Shown here: piece by piece, positions 30,417-38,028 of the stretch
Numbering within the stretch: the stretch's first letter is position 1
How the letters are laid out: every line of letters starts with the position of its first letter
Origin: Nocardia crassostreae
GTDB taxonomy: Bacteria; Actinomycetota; Actinomycetes; Mycobacteriales; Mycobacteriaceae
Length of the DNA stretch: 64,000 bases
Direction of reading: 5' to 3'
Assembly: GCF_001613405.1 (NCBI RefSeq)
Contig: NZ_BDCH01000009.1
Span: 1-64,000 of the forward strand
The notes under the pieces: model-generated
What the model saw: only the letters and a program-made list of their open reading frames with translations
Database searches by the model: none
Told to the model about the DNA's origin: nothing
Made by a program: the position numbers and the translations under genes

Positions 30417-31435
30417 CAATGAGTTCCGCGACCGATTACAGCGAGGCCGGTGAACGCAATCGCGTCGCGGGCCAGCCACTGTCGCACCTGTCCATCGAGG
30501 CCGGGCATTTCTACATGGACGATCTGCTCAATGGCGAGGACCGGATCAAGGCGCAGCTGCGGCGGGTCGCCCCGCTGGTGGAGGCCTACACCCAGGTGGC
30601 CCGCGCCGAATTCGGTCCGGGCGCGCGGGTGAGCACCTGCTTCCTGGTCGACGACTACTTCAAGCACGACACCGACCCGGCCGAGATTCTCACCAAACTG
30701 CTGCACGCCGCCGACGAATGCGGCGTGCGCATCGACTATCTGGCCCGTGAGGCGGGCTGCGCCGAGGTGCCGGTCTTCATCGACAGCGAACCCATCGGCG
30801 ATCCCATCCGGCTGGCGGAGATGATGGCGGCGCGCATTGTCGCCGAACCGGACGAGAACTCCACCGGCCGCCGCCCGCCCACCGCCGAGAGCGGCTGGCT
30901 GTGCAATGGCCGGCGCTCCTCGGAATACGATCCGCACCAGGCCACGCAGGTCCGGCCCTATCGCTCGCCGGAGGAGTTCGGCGCGCGCAATCATTCGATC
31001 TTCCTGGATGTCCAGCTGTGGGACCGGCGCACCGAGGAGATCGGCGGCGAACCGGTGGAGCGCACCCGCTGGTCCTGCCCGTTTCTCGCGTCCATCTGGC
31101 AGTTGTTACGGCTGGGCATGATTCGGCACGAGGGTGCGGTGGTGGCGGCGCCGCAGGCCTGGACCGAGCCGTGGCCGGAGGACTGGTGGAAGCTGCCCGC
31201 GGTCATGAAGCTGAATCCGCAGGCCGCCCCGTTCGCCGCCTATCGCGCGGTGTCGGTGCTGCCGCACGGCTATCTCGGCATCGAGCACGCGGTGCGGGTG
31301 ATCCTCGCCCATTTGCAGCTCGACGAGGAGGTCTACACCAAACTCGCCGAACGTGTTGCGGCCGAACGGATTCCGGTGACGGTCCCGCGGTCGGTCACCC
31401 AGCGGCTCAACCATGTTTTCCTCGGCGACGCGTGA
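30413..31435 (+). CDS. SCO2522-family protein
   Basis: The 340-residue protein starts with the segment QPLSHLSIEAGHFYMDDLLN, which I take as the family's N-terminal signature, and continues as a cytoplasmic alpha/beta protein (STCFLVDDYFKHDTDPAEIL, NHSIFLDVQLWDRRTEEIGG). No catalytic motif can be named. Its ATG overlaps the stop of the P-loop gene (ATGA) and its stop lies 7 bases before the next gene, so all four cassette genes are translationally linked. The assignment rests on position plus resemblance. Confidence 0.65.
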   Translation: MTMSSATDYSEAGERNRVAGQPLSHLSIEAGHFYMDDLLNGEDRIKAQLRRVAPLVEAYTQVARAEFGPGARVSTCFLVDDYFKHDTDPAEILTKLLHAADECGVRIDYLAREAGCAEVPVFIDSEPIGDPIRLAEMMAARIVAEPDENSTGRRPPTAESGWLCNGRRSSEYDPHQATQVRPYRSPEEFGARNHSIFLDVQLWDRRTEEIGGEPVERTRWSCPFLASIWQLLRLGMIRHEGAVVAAPQAWTEPWPEDWWKLPAVMKLNPQAAPFAAYRAVSVLPHGYLGIEHAVRVILAHLQLDEEVYTKLAERVAAERIPVTVPRSVTQRLNHVFLGDA

Positions 31436-31442
31436 GCGCGCC

Positions 31443-32426
31443 ATGAGCGATCCGCTGGTTCTGCTTGGCGAGGTGCGGACGGGTCTGCTGCCGTCCGCCG
31501 ATCCGCTGGCGCCCCGCGAAGCCGCCGACCTGTTGGCGCTGCTCCCCGGTCAGCGGGTGCTGTTGCGGGAACGGCCGGTGGCGCTGGCCATCTCGCCGAG
31601 TTCGGCGGTGGGCGTGGACTGCCAGCTGGCCACCGTCTCGCGCTCGCAGTCCCGGGCAATAGGCACCGTGGCCTCGCATGCGGTGCTGTTGGGCGGCCGC
31701 ATCGTGCAGAGTTCCTCGGTCACCCGGGTGGTGCGGGCCACCGATTCCAATCGGCGGCCGTGGGCGCACTACCTGACACAGATCGGCTCGCTGGAACTGA
31801 TTCCCCGTCTCGGTGACGACACCGCCGCCGCGGTGGATCTCACCGAGGGTTTCCTGGAGGCGTCCAGCGGCACCACGCTGGACCTGGGTTCCATCAGTGA
31901 CCGGCTGCTCACCCGGGTCCGCATCGATCCCGGCCTGGATCAGCGGCCGCCGGTCCGCGCCGCCACCACCCGATTGCGCTGGGCCGCGCGGGTGGCCCCG
32001 CCGGTGGGCGGCGGGCCCCGCAGCCGCACCCTGTTCGCCTTCCGCCTTGAGGACGAGACCACCCGCACCGTCCGCATCATGGTGCCGACGGTCCGGGATC
32101 TCGCGGTGGTGCAACGGTTCTGCGAGGATCTGGCCGCGCACGACTGGCTGCTGACCATTGTCGGCGCCACGCTCGGCGATGCCGCCCAGGCCGTGCCCAA
32201 TCGTGATGCGGTGGCCCTGCTCTCCCCCGTCCTAGAACAGCTCGTGCACCTGTGGATGCCCGGCGCGCACACGCCGCCGCGCCTGCGCGAGCTGTGGACG
32301 CGCCTGGAATCCGATCCGGGTTTCTCCCGGCAGTGGACGGCGCAGGTCGGTCAGCTGCGCGACCGCCTGGCGGTGGCGACGCTGGAAGCGCTGCGCAACT
32401 CCAAGATCAGCACCGCCGAATGGTGA
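31443..32426 (+). CDS. SCO2521-family protein
   Basis: The 327-residue protein begins MSDPLVLLGEVRTGLLPSAD and continues with beta-rich segments (RPVALAISPSSAVGVDCQLA, VLLGGRIVQSSSVTRVVRAT). The fold is unknown, and no membrane segment or enzyme motif is seen. It is the last gene of the operon and ends one base before the stop of the convergent membrane protein gene. The fifth gene known near this cassette in Streptomyces, a SAM-dependent methyltransferase (SCO2525), is not present next to it here. Confidence 0.65.
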   Translation: MSDPLVLLGEVRTGLLPSADPLAPREAADLLALLPGQRVLLRERPVALAISPSSAVGVDCQLATVSRSQSRAIGTVASHAVLLGGRIVQSSSVTRVVRATDSNRRPWAHYLTQIGSLELIPRLGDDTAAAVDLTEGFLEASSGTTLDLGSISDRLLTRVRIDPGLDQRPPVRAATTRLRWAARVAPPVGGGPRSRTLFAFRLEDETTRTVRIMVPTVRDLAVVQRFCEDLAAHDWLLTIVGATLGDAAQAVPNRDAVALLSPVLEQLVHLWMPGAHTPPRLRELWTRLESDPGFSRQWTAQVGQLRDRLAVATLEALRNSKISTAEW

Positions 32427-33281
32427 TCACAATCGGAACCAGCGCCGCACCAGCAGGGCGAAGAACACCGAGGTGGTCACGGTCGCCAGGTACGACTCGC
32501 TGATCAGGATGATCCGCCCGCCGGGCCCGAACTTCTCGGTGTCCCCGGGCCCCAGCGGATTCAGATAGTTCACCAGCACCTCGTACATATCGGTGGTGAA
32601 CGGCTGCTCCGACGCGAACGAGAGCGCATAGACGAACACACCCAACTGCATCGCGATCCACGACAGCATCCGAAACGGCCGATACCCGTAGCCGCACACC
32701 AGATCCGGAAACCAGCCCAGGATCCGCCGCCACGCCACCGGCTGCGCCAGCCGCCGCGCCCGCGCCAGGGCCAGCCCGCACCGATCCTCGGCATCGGTGT
32801 CCTCATCGCCGCGGTACAGCCCGCTCGCCCGCTGGAAGGCCAGCGCGGCATGCGCGGGCAGCCCCGCGGGCCCGAGCCGCCGCCCGAGCCGCTCGTAGTT
32901 CTCCGCCAATGCCCGCTGCTGCGTCCGGCTCAGGCGCAGCGGCCCGCGGAATTCCACCTCGGCCGCCAGCAATGCGGTCAGCAGCGTCCCGATCGGCACC
33001 GCCTCCGTTTCACCCGTCGCGGTAGGCCGCAGCGGCAGATACAGATGCCCGAAAACCAGACTGTCCCCCACCCGCCGAATCCCGGGCGGATCATAGGTCG
33101 CCACCACCTCCTCGACCTCCACGGCGAACACATCGAGCAACGGCCGTTCGGTCACGCGCCGCCGCAGCCGATGCGGCTGCTCCAGGAATTCGCCGACCCG
33201 TTTGGCATACCGCTGCGCATGCCGTTCGATCCGCGTGCTCATGGCCGCGACGAACCGCGACGGCGGCGCTTTGTCGAGCAT
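32427..33281 (-). CDS. Unknown protein with C-terminal membrane domain
   Basis: I do not recognise a family. The 284-residue protein has a soluble N-terminal half with Arg-rich helices (ERHAQRYAKRVGEFLEQPHR), a short Arg/Leu helical repeat region (LAENYERLGRRLGPAGLPAH, ALAFQRASGLYRGDEDTDAE) reminiscent of helical repeats, and a hydrophobic C-terminal third (FRMLSWIAMQLGVFVYALSF; YLATVTTSVFFALLVRRWF). The arrangement, with a polar ISESYLATVTTSVF segment before the last helix, recalls small ion-channel proteins, but no selectivity filter is evident. It directly follows the GNAT gene on the same strand. ATG at 33281 is used; TTG at 33287 or ATG at 33242 are alternatives. Confidence 0.55.
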   Translation of the reverse strand: MLDKAPPSRFVAAMSTRIERHAQRYAKRVGEFLEQPHRLRRRVTERPLLDVFAVEVEEVVATYDPPGIRRVGDSLVFGHLYLPLRPTATGETEAVPIGTLLTALLAAEVEFRGPLRLSRTQQRALAENYERLGRRLGPAGLPAHAALAFQRASGLYRGDEDTDAEDRCGLALARARRLAQPVAWRRILGWFPDLVCGYGYRPFRMLSWIAMQLGVFVYALSFASEQPFTTDMYEVLVNYLNPLGPGDTEKFGPGGRIILISESYLATVTTSVFFALLVRRWFRL

Positions 33282-33283
33282 GA

Positions 33284-33754
33284 TCAATGGTAAAGCCTGT
33301 GTACCAAGATATCTCGGGGCTCATCAGGCCCGAAATAGTCGATCTCGTGATCAGCCCACACAAACCCGACCTCCTTATAGAGGTGGTAGGCAATGCGATT
33401 GCCGGGATAGGCGGTCACGAACACTTGATCCACGTGTGCGTCATGACAGATCGCCAGGCTGGTTTCCAGGAGAGCGCGCCCATAGCCGCGGCCTGTGCAG
33501 GACCTGGCGACGGCGAATCCCACGAACCAGGCGGTGTCATGCGTAGTGATGGCGGTCAGAACGTAGCCGCACACCCGGCCCTTGTCCTCGGCAACGATCC
33601 ACTCCGTCCCGTGTAGCTCAAACAGTTGGCGCAGGACGAAGTATGGATACGCGAGACGTTCTAGCTCCTTTGTCTCGATCGAATGGATCGCAGCCAGATC
33701 CGCCCTACGTGCGACTCTGAGCGATGGAGCTTGTGGTTGTTCGAAGGCCAACAA
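33284..33754 (-). CDS. GNAT-family N-acetyltransferase
   Basis: The 156-residue protein has the GNAT fold: LRVARRADLAAIHSIETKEL as N-terminal strand and helix, WIVAEDKGRVCGYVLTAITT, then the acetyl-CoA pyrophosphate loop in FAVARSCTGRGYGRALLETS and the late VTAYPGNRIAYHLYKEVGFV. The closest relatives act on peptide or ribosomal N termini (RimI type), but the substrate is not defined. The start is TTG, preceded by AGGAG lying in the 3' end region of the neighbouring TnpB element. The element may therefore have replaced the original 5' end. Confidence 0.8.
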   Translation of the reverse strand: MLAFEQPQAPSLRVARRADLAAIHSIETKELERLAYPYFVLRQLFELHGTEWIVAEDKGRVCGYVLTAITTHDTAWFVGFAVARSCTGRGYGRALLETSLAICHDAHVDQVFVTAYPGNRIAYHLYKEVGFVWADHEIDYFGPDEPRDILVHRLYH

Positions 33755-33860
33755 CGGTGTTCCGTTCTCCTGAACTCACGCGATCCTGAGGACAGGGTCA
33801 CTGTCAGGTTCCTGCTTCGCAGAGGCTGCTTGCCCACCAGCGGCGACGCCGCTGCCAGGT
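33755..33860 (-). ncRNA. Candidate omega/re-RNA at the 3' end of tnpB
   Basis: In this family the guide RNA is made from the tnpB 3' end and the right end of the element. On the coding strand this stretch has consecutive small hairpins: CAGCGGC/GCCGCTG (33838-33854), GACAG/CTGTC (33791-33805) and GTTC/GAAC just before the element end. Guide sequence would be the bases following the element, in the GNAT gene start. The exact 3' end of the scaffold is not known from sequence alone. Confidence 0.45.
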
Positions 33861-35008
33861 AGAGGCGGAGAACTCTCCGCAGGCTGGCACCGAGGAACTC
33901 CCGGCGCATTCAACCTATCCAGATTCGTCGCCGCGTTGATGTCTCGGTGATGACCGATGCCGCAGTTCTCACAGTTCCACTCCCGAACATTCAGCGTCAT
34001 GCGTTGCTTGGTTTTCACACGGCATGAACTGCATGTCTTGGAGCTAGCGAACCAGCGATCTGCGACTACAAGGATGCGTCCGGTCCTGGCGGCCTTGTAC
34101 TTGAGTTGGCGTCGGAACTCGTAGAACCCAGCATCCGAAACGGATTTTGCGAGTCGGTGGTTGTGCGCCATCCCGCGAACGTTCAAGTCCTCGATCGCGA
34201 TCGAGTCATAGTTGGCTACCAGGGATGTCGTGAATTTGTGGAGCCAGTCTGCTCGAGTATCCGCGACTGCCGCATGAATCTTCGCGACCTTACGGCGAGC
34301 TTTCGCGCGATTCGAAGAACCCCTCCGTTTCCGGCTCAATGCTTGCTGGGCACGTCTCAGCCTTCGCTCGACCTTACGTAGCGCTTGCGGTGTCGCACAT
34401 AGTGAGCCGTCCTGTGTGGCGAACTCGCGAACCCCGACATCCACACCTATGGTTCGCCCGGTCGTGGGGAGCCGCGTCAGCTCCTGGACCTCGATCGTCA
34501 ATGCAGCAAACCACTCGCCTGCACGGTGGGAGACCGTTATCGCCTTGATAGAGCCATCGAACCGCGGCGGCTCTGACATCGTGATCCAGCCGACGTTCGG
34601 GACACGGAGCCGGTTCCCGGCGACGGCAAACTGCCCACGCGACAGTTTGAACGAGTCGCGCACACCCTTCTTCTTGAATTTCGGGTATTTCGCGCGATGT
34701 TCGAAGAAGTTGCCGAACGCGCGACCGAGGTTGATCAACGCCTCCTGCGGAGCGCATTTGGTGGACTCCAGCATCCACGGGAACTCGTCCCGCTTCACCG
34801 CGTTCAGGACCCGGCGGGCCTCCAGTTGGCCGGGCGCGGTGTCACGATCACCCGCTTTGTACTTCTCGTACTCGGACTGCCACCAGGCCAGGCCCCAGTT
34901 CCATGCGAATCGGGCGCACCCCGCGGCGCGAGCGAGACCAGTCGCCTGAACGTTGTTAGGTTCGAGGCGGATCTTGTTGCTACGCAGCAATTCCTGAACC
35001 TCTTTCAT
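33776..35008 (-). CDS. tnpB: TnpB, RNA-guided endonuclease of IS605/IS607 elements
   Basis: TnpB is an RNA-guided DNA nuclease, ancestor of Cas12. The 410-residue protein has the N-terminal region RLEPNNVQATGLARAAGCAR and three RuvC acidic motifs: Asp in TIGVDVGVREFATQDG, Glu in IAIEDLNVRGMAHNHR and Asp in GIGHHRDINAATNL. Between the last two is a zinc ribbon (CSSC and CENC). All catalytic residues are intact, so it may be active. The C-terminal tail (SSPPLPGSGVAAGGQAAS) overlaps the region that in relatives encodes the guide RNA. No transposase gene accompanies it. Confidence 0.9.
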   Translation of the reverse strand: MKEVQELLRSNKIRLEPNNVQATGLARAAGCARFAWNWGLAWWQSEYEKYKAGDRDTAPGQLEARRVLNAVKRDEFPWMLESTKCAPQEALINLGRAFGNFFEHRAKYPKFKKKGVRDSFKLSRGQFAVAGNRLRVPNVGWITMSEPPRFDGSIKAITVSHRAGEWFAALTIEVQELTRLPTTGRTIGVDVGVREFATQDGSLCATPQALRKVERRLRRAQQALSRKRRGSSNRAKARRKVAKIHAAVADTRADWLHKFTTSLVANYDSIAIEDLNVRGMAHNHRLAKSVSDAGFYEFRRQLKYKAARTGRILVVADRWFASSKTCSSCRVKTKQRMTLNVREWNCENCGIGHHRDINAATNLDRLNAPGVPRCQPAESSPPLPGSGVAAGGQAASAKQEPDSDPVLRIA

Positions 35009-35301
35009 CCGAGGCTCTGTCAGTTCAGCTGAGCAGAACGACAGCTGCCGTGTTCCCCTTCACCGGCGCGGGATGCGATGAACTCCAGGGTAAGCGGCAA
35101 ATCGGGCGATGGGGTGCGGTTCGGCCCGGTCGCCGTCTGTGAGCGATGGGCCGAACCGCGCTGCGGCACGCGGCGGAACACGCCACCGGCACCCGGAGGG
35201 GAGGTGCGGGGCGATCGAAAGGTGCATGCGGCAGCGTTTATCGCGGCTGGGGGCCTTCCCCGGTCGTCCCCGGTCGCGAAGTCAGAGGCCTGCCGCCGGT
35301 C
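35009..35301. other. Non-coding stretch holding the TnpB element left end
   Basis: About 290 bases upstream of tnpB. The open frames here lack ribosome binding sites and recognisable sequence. It should contain the element's left end and the tnpB promoter, but I could not fix the boundary. Confidence 0.4.
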
Positions 35302-35505
35302 TCACGGCAGGGCGCGCTCGTCGAGAACGCACCGCCCTTCCTCCACCAGCGTCGCGCGGGCCCGCCGTCGCACCTTGCAGGTTTCGACGGTGCAATCCAG
35401 ATGCAGTTGCATTGCTGAGTGGGCTTCTTCGGCGCTCATGACCCCGGGATCTCTGCGACAGCGCAGCAATCCGGCGACATGCATGTTCAGGGCGGTCAGC
35501 TGCAT
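35302..35505 (-). CDS. Small conserved actinobacterial protein
   Basis: A 67-residue protein with a good ribosome site (GAGGAG, 3 bases before ATG). The sequence AMQLHLDCTVETCKVRRRAR, then ATLVEEGRCVLDERALP, looks like the small regulator-type proteins often found near XRE/DUF397 pairs in Nocardia and related genera. Two Cys in DCTVETC could matter. I know of no assigned function. It is divergent from the XRE gene at 35845. Confidence 0.6.
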   Translation of the reverse strand: MQLTALNMHVAGLLRCRRDPGVMSAEEAHSAMQLHLDCTVETCKVRRRARATLVEEGRCVLDERALP

Positions 35506-35844
35506 GACTCCTCGTTCCTACGTGGTTCCTGAAGTGCCCGGAGCATTTCAGTAAAGGAAAGGGGCCTAGCGACTACCGCTCCGGGCACATCACCAGCACA
35601 CCACGAGCAGACGCCCGGCGGGCGAAAATCGCTACGGAGAACGCAAAATTGCGCGAATTCCCAGCACCGGATCCGCTCGGGGGAGGAAGATTCTCCATAG
35701 TGGACGAAGCCCCCCGCCACTCGTGTATCGGACATGAGGACGTGCGCCGGGCGGGAGCCGTTGTACCGCAACACTATCGCACCTGGTCAGGGGGACCCGT
35801 GGTGGCGCAGGCGGCTCACGCTCGCGATGAGAACGGAGTGTGCA
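35506..35844. other. Divergent intergenic region
   Basis: This 339-base stretch separates the small minus-strand gene from the XRE regulator. It should hold both promoters. A longer minus-strand frame here is rich in Arg, Cys and Ser and has no recognisable domain, so I do not call it. Confidence 0.4.
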
Positions 35845-36732
35845 GTGTCGGAAAGCCCCGCGTCATCGACCTTGCCCCGCCGCCAGCTCGGGCGCTATTT
35901 ACGGGACTGGCGCATCCAGGCGGGCCTCACCATCGCCGAGGCCGCCAAGCTCATGGAATGGGGCGCCAGCACGCTACAGCGGCTGGAAAAGGGCAATGCC
36001 GACCGCATTCGCACCATCGATATCCAGGAGCTGTGCCGGATCTACGGCATACCGGACGAAATCACCGAGGGGCTCAAGGCTTTGGCGCAGCAGGCGGCCG
36101 TCAAGAGCTGGTGGCACTCCTACGGCGATCTCATCCCGCAGAACTTCGACGTCTATGTGGGCCTGGAAGCATCCGCGCAGCAGTTGTCCTGCTACCAATC
36201 GGAATTGGTGCCCGGACTGCTGCAGACCGCCGAGTACGCAAGGGCCCTGAACCGGCTCGGCTATCCGGATGACAGTGCGGCGGAACTGGATAGGCGGGTT
36301 CAACTGCGGCTGCAGCGGCAGGCGCTGATCACCCGGCGCATGCATCCGGCCGCGGTCGCCATGGTGTTGCACGAATCGGTATTGCGTCGTTCGGTGGGAG
36401 GTGCAAGGGTGATGGCGGCGCAAATCCGGCACTTGGCCGAACTGAGCACCCGGTCCAATGTCGCGCTGCGCATCCTGCCCTTCAGCGCCGGTGTCCCACT
36501 GGGACTTTCGACCGGTCCGTTCGTGATTCTGGAGTTCGGAACCGACGGCAAGGGGCAACCGGTGGAGCCCGCGGTCGTCTATGTGGAGGGGTTCACCGGC
36601 GATCTGTATCTCGAAAGACAGGGCGATGTCCGGCGTTATCGCCGGGCGCAGGAATGCCTGGAGCACTGCGCGCTGGACATCCAGGACAGCAGAAACCTGC
36701 TGCGGCAGGTGGCGAAGGAGTATTCGGCATGA
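35845..36732 (+). CDS. XRE-family regulator with DUF5753 domain
   Basis: The 295-residue protein begins with a helix-turn-helix (LGRYLRDWRIQAGLTIAEAA, KLMEWGASTLQRLEKGNA) and continues with the DUF5753 effector domain (QLSCYQSELVPGLLQTAEYA, ALITRRMHPAAVAMVLHESV, ALRILPFSAGVPLGLSTGPF). Such proteins pair with DUF397 proteins, as WhiJ-type systems do in Streptomyces, to regulate development or stress. GTG at 35845 follows GGAG by 6 bases and is better placed than an ATG six codons upstream. The stop overlaps the ATG of the DUF397 gene. Confidence 0.85.
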   Translation: MSESPASSTLPRRQLGRYLRDWRIQAGLTIAEAAKLMEWGASTLQRLEKGNADRIRTIDIQELCRIYGIPDEITEGLKALAQQAAVKSWWHSYGDLIPQNFDVYVGLEASAQQLSCYQSELVPGLLQTAEYARALNRLGYPDDSAAELDRRVQLRLQRQALITRRMHPAAVAMVLHESVLRRSVGGARVMAAQIRHLAELSTRSNVALRILPFSAGVPLGLSTGPFVILEFGTDGKGQPVEPAVVYVEGFTGDLYLERQGDVRRYRRAQECLEHCALDIQDSRNLLRQVAKEYSA

Positions 36733-36932
36733 GCAATGATCTGGCGGCTGCCCGGTGGTTCAAGAGCAGCCGGAGCGGAGCGGGCAAGGAGTGCGTCGAG
36801 GTCGCATTCCTGGCCGATGAACGGGTCGGCGTGCGGGACAGCAAGAATCCTGCGGGCCCGGCGCTGGTCTTCGGCGCGGGCGAGTGGGATTCGTTCACCG
36901 CGGGCATAGAAAACGGCCTCTTCGAGAGGTGA
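36729..36932 (+). CDS. DUF397-family protein
   Basis: The 67-residue protein shows the whole DUF397 motif: ARWFKSSRSGAGKECVEVAF, RVGVRDSKNPAGPALVFGAG and EWDSFTAGI. Its ATG overlaps the XRE stop (ATGA at 36729-36732), so the two are co-translated. DUF397 proteins are thought to act as partners of the XRE regulator; here the pair is complete and intact. Confidence 0.85.
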   Translation: MSNDLAAARWFKSSRSGAGKECVEVAFLADERVGVRDSKNPAGPALVFGAGEWDSFTAGIENGLFER

Positions 36933-36995
36933 TCTGCGGGGAGATCACGAATCGGCACCTGTTCCGCAACGAAAATATGTTTGCCTGGGCTAAGC

Positions 36996-37214
36996 ATGGG
37001 TATCCAACTATGCGTGGACCGAGGACTCAAAAATTATCACCGTCCCCGGTACCGGAAAATTGGCCCGGACGATTGGGTGGAACGACTGATCGTCGGACTG
37101 CTCTTCGCGGTATCGGCAGTAGGCGTTTACATACTCACCGGAGCATTGATGTCGGCGCTCGCCGTGGGTGTTCTCGTCGGCGCGGTCGCGCTAGGCGTGG
37201 TAGCGATGTTGTGA
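36996..37214 (+). CDS. Small membrane protein
   Basis: A 72-residue protein with a basic N-terminal half (LKNYHRPRYRKIGPDDWVER) followed by two predicted membrane helices (LIVGLLFAVSAVGVYILTGA and LMSALAVGVLVGAVALGVVA). No family is recognisable. It lies between the DUF397 gene and a strong terminator. Probable but unproven; the start could be five codons earlier. Confidence 0.5.
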   Translation: MGIQLCVDRGLKNYHRPRYRKIGPDDWVERLIVGLLFAVSAVGVYILTGALMSALAVGVLVGAVALGVVAML

Positions 37215-37241
37215 TGTTCCCTTTCACCCGTTGAACGAAGT

Positions 37242-37268
37242 GGCCCGCAGGTCGCAGACCTGCGGGCC
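37242..37268. terminator. Strong bidirectional stem-loop
   Basis: GGCCCGCAGGTC pairs perfectly with 37257-37268 over a 3-base loop and is followed by ATTCTTTCG. It lies between the plus-strand small membrane protein gene and the minus-strand sdhB end, serving both. Confidence 0.8.
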
Positions 37269-37279
37269 ATTCTTTCGTC

Positions 37280-38026
37280 TCAGCGCCGGAACAGCTTGTT
37301 GCCCAACCACACTATGGGGTCGTAGCGCTTGTCCACGACCCGCTCCTTGAGCGGGATGAGGGCATTGTCGGTGATCTTGATGTGTTCCGGGCAGACCTCC
37401 GTACAACACTTGGTGATATTGCAGAGCCCCAATCCCGCGTCTTCCTGGGCGAGCTCGCGCCGATCCGCCACGTCCAACGGATGCATTTCCAGTTCGGCGA
37501 TGCGCATCAGGAATCGCGGCCCGGAGAACGCCTGCTTGTTCTCCTCGTGATCGCGCACCACGTGACAGGTGTTCTGGCACAGGAAGCATTCGATGCACTT
37601 GCGGAATTCCTGCGACCGCTCCACATCCTGCTGCTGCATCCGGTACTGCCCCGGCTTCAGATCCACCGGCGGCGTGAAGGACGGAACTTCACGCGCCTTC
37701 GTGTAATTGAAGGACACATCGGTGACCAGATCCCGGATGATCGGGAAGGTGCGCATGGGCGTCACCGTCACCACTTCGTCCTGGGTGAAGGTGGACATGC
37801 GGGTCATGCACAGCAGCCGCGGCCGTCCGTTCACCTCGGCCGAGCAGGATCCGCACTTACCGGCCTTGCAGTTCCAGCGCACCGCCAGATCCGGCGCCTG
37901 GGTGGCCTGCAGCCGGTGGATGATGTCGAGCACCACCTCGCCCTCGTTCACCTCCACGGTGAAGTCCTGCAGTTCGCCGCCGTCGGTGTCGCCCCGCCAC
38001 ACCTTGAACTTCGCGTCGTAACCCAT
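37280..38026 (-). CDS. sdhB: Succinate dehydrogenase/fumarate reductase iron-sulfur subunit
   Basis: The 248-residue SdhB has the 2Fe-2S ligands in RWNCKAGKCGSCSAEVNG with the fourth in RPRLLCMTRM. The 4Fe-4S/3Fe-4S ligands are in FRKCIECFLCQNTCHVV and GLCNITKCCTEVCPEHI. It relays electrons from FAD to the membrane quinone site. Its ATG starts two bases after the sdhA stop, so the operon is continuous. This belongs to the actinobacterial type whose anchor is a single large protein (mycobacterial Rv0247c-Rv0249c type), the respiratory succinate dehydrogenase. Confidence 0.95.
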   Translation of the reverse strand: MGYDAKFKVWRGDTDGGELQDFTVEVNEGEVVLDIIHRLQATQAPDLAVRWNCKAGKCGSCSAEVNGRPRLLCMTRMSTFTQDEVVTVTPMRTFPIIRDLVTDVSFNYTKAREVPSFTPPVDLKPGQYRMQQQDVERSQEFRKCIECFLCQNTCHVVRDHEENKQAFSGPRFLMRIAELEMHPLDVADRRELAQEDAGLGLCNITKCCTEVCPEHIKITDNALIPLKERVVDKRYDPIVWLGNKLFRR

Positions 38027-38028
38027 GG

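Larger units (their letters stand above)
33745..35100 (-). mobile_element. Solitary TnpB element (IS605/IS607/IS1341 type)
   Basis: A tnpB gene with no tnpA transposase or serine recombinase nearby, hence an IS1341-like or decayed IS607 element. The 3' flank contains several short hairpins on the coding strand. The precise ends are not determined; both flanks were inspected and no clear terminal inverted repeats were found, as expected for this superfamily. Base composition within the gene is lower in GC than the neighbours, consistent with transfer. Confidence 0.55.

Noticed and set aside
35496..35774. Minus-strand frame of 92 residues upstream of the small conserved gene
   Set aside because: Composition is Arg, Ser and Cys rich with no domain, and it overlaps the 5' end of the better supported 67-residue gene.
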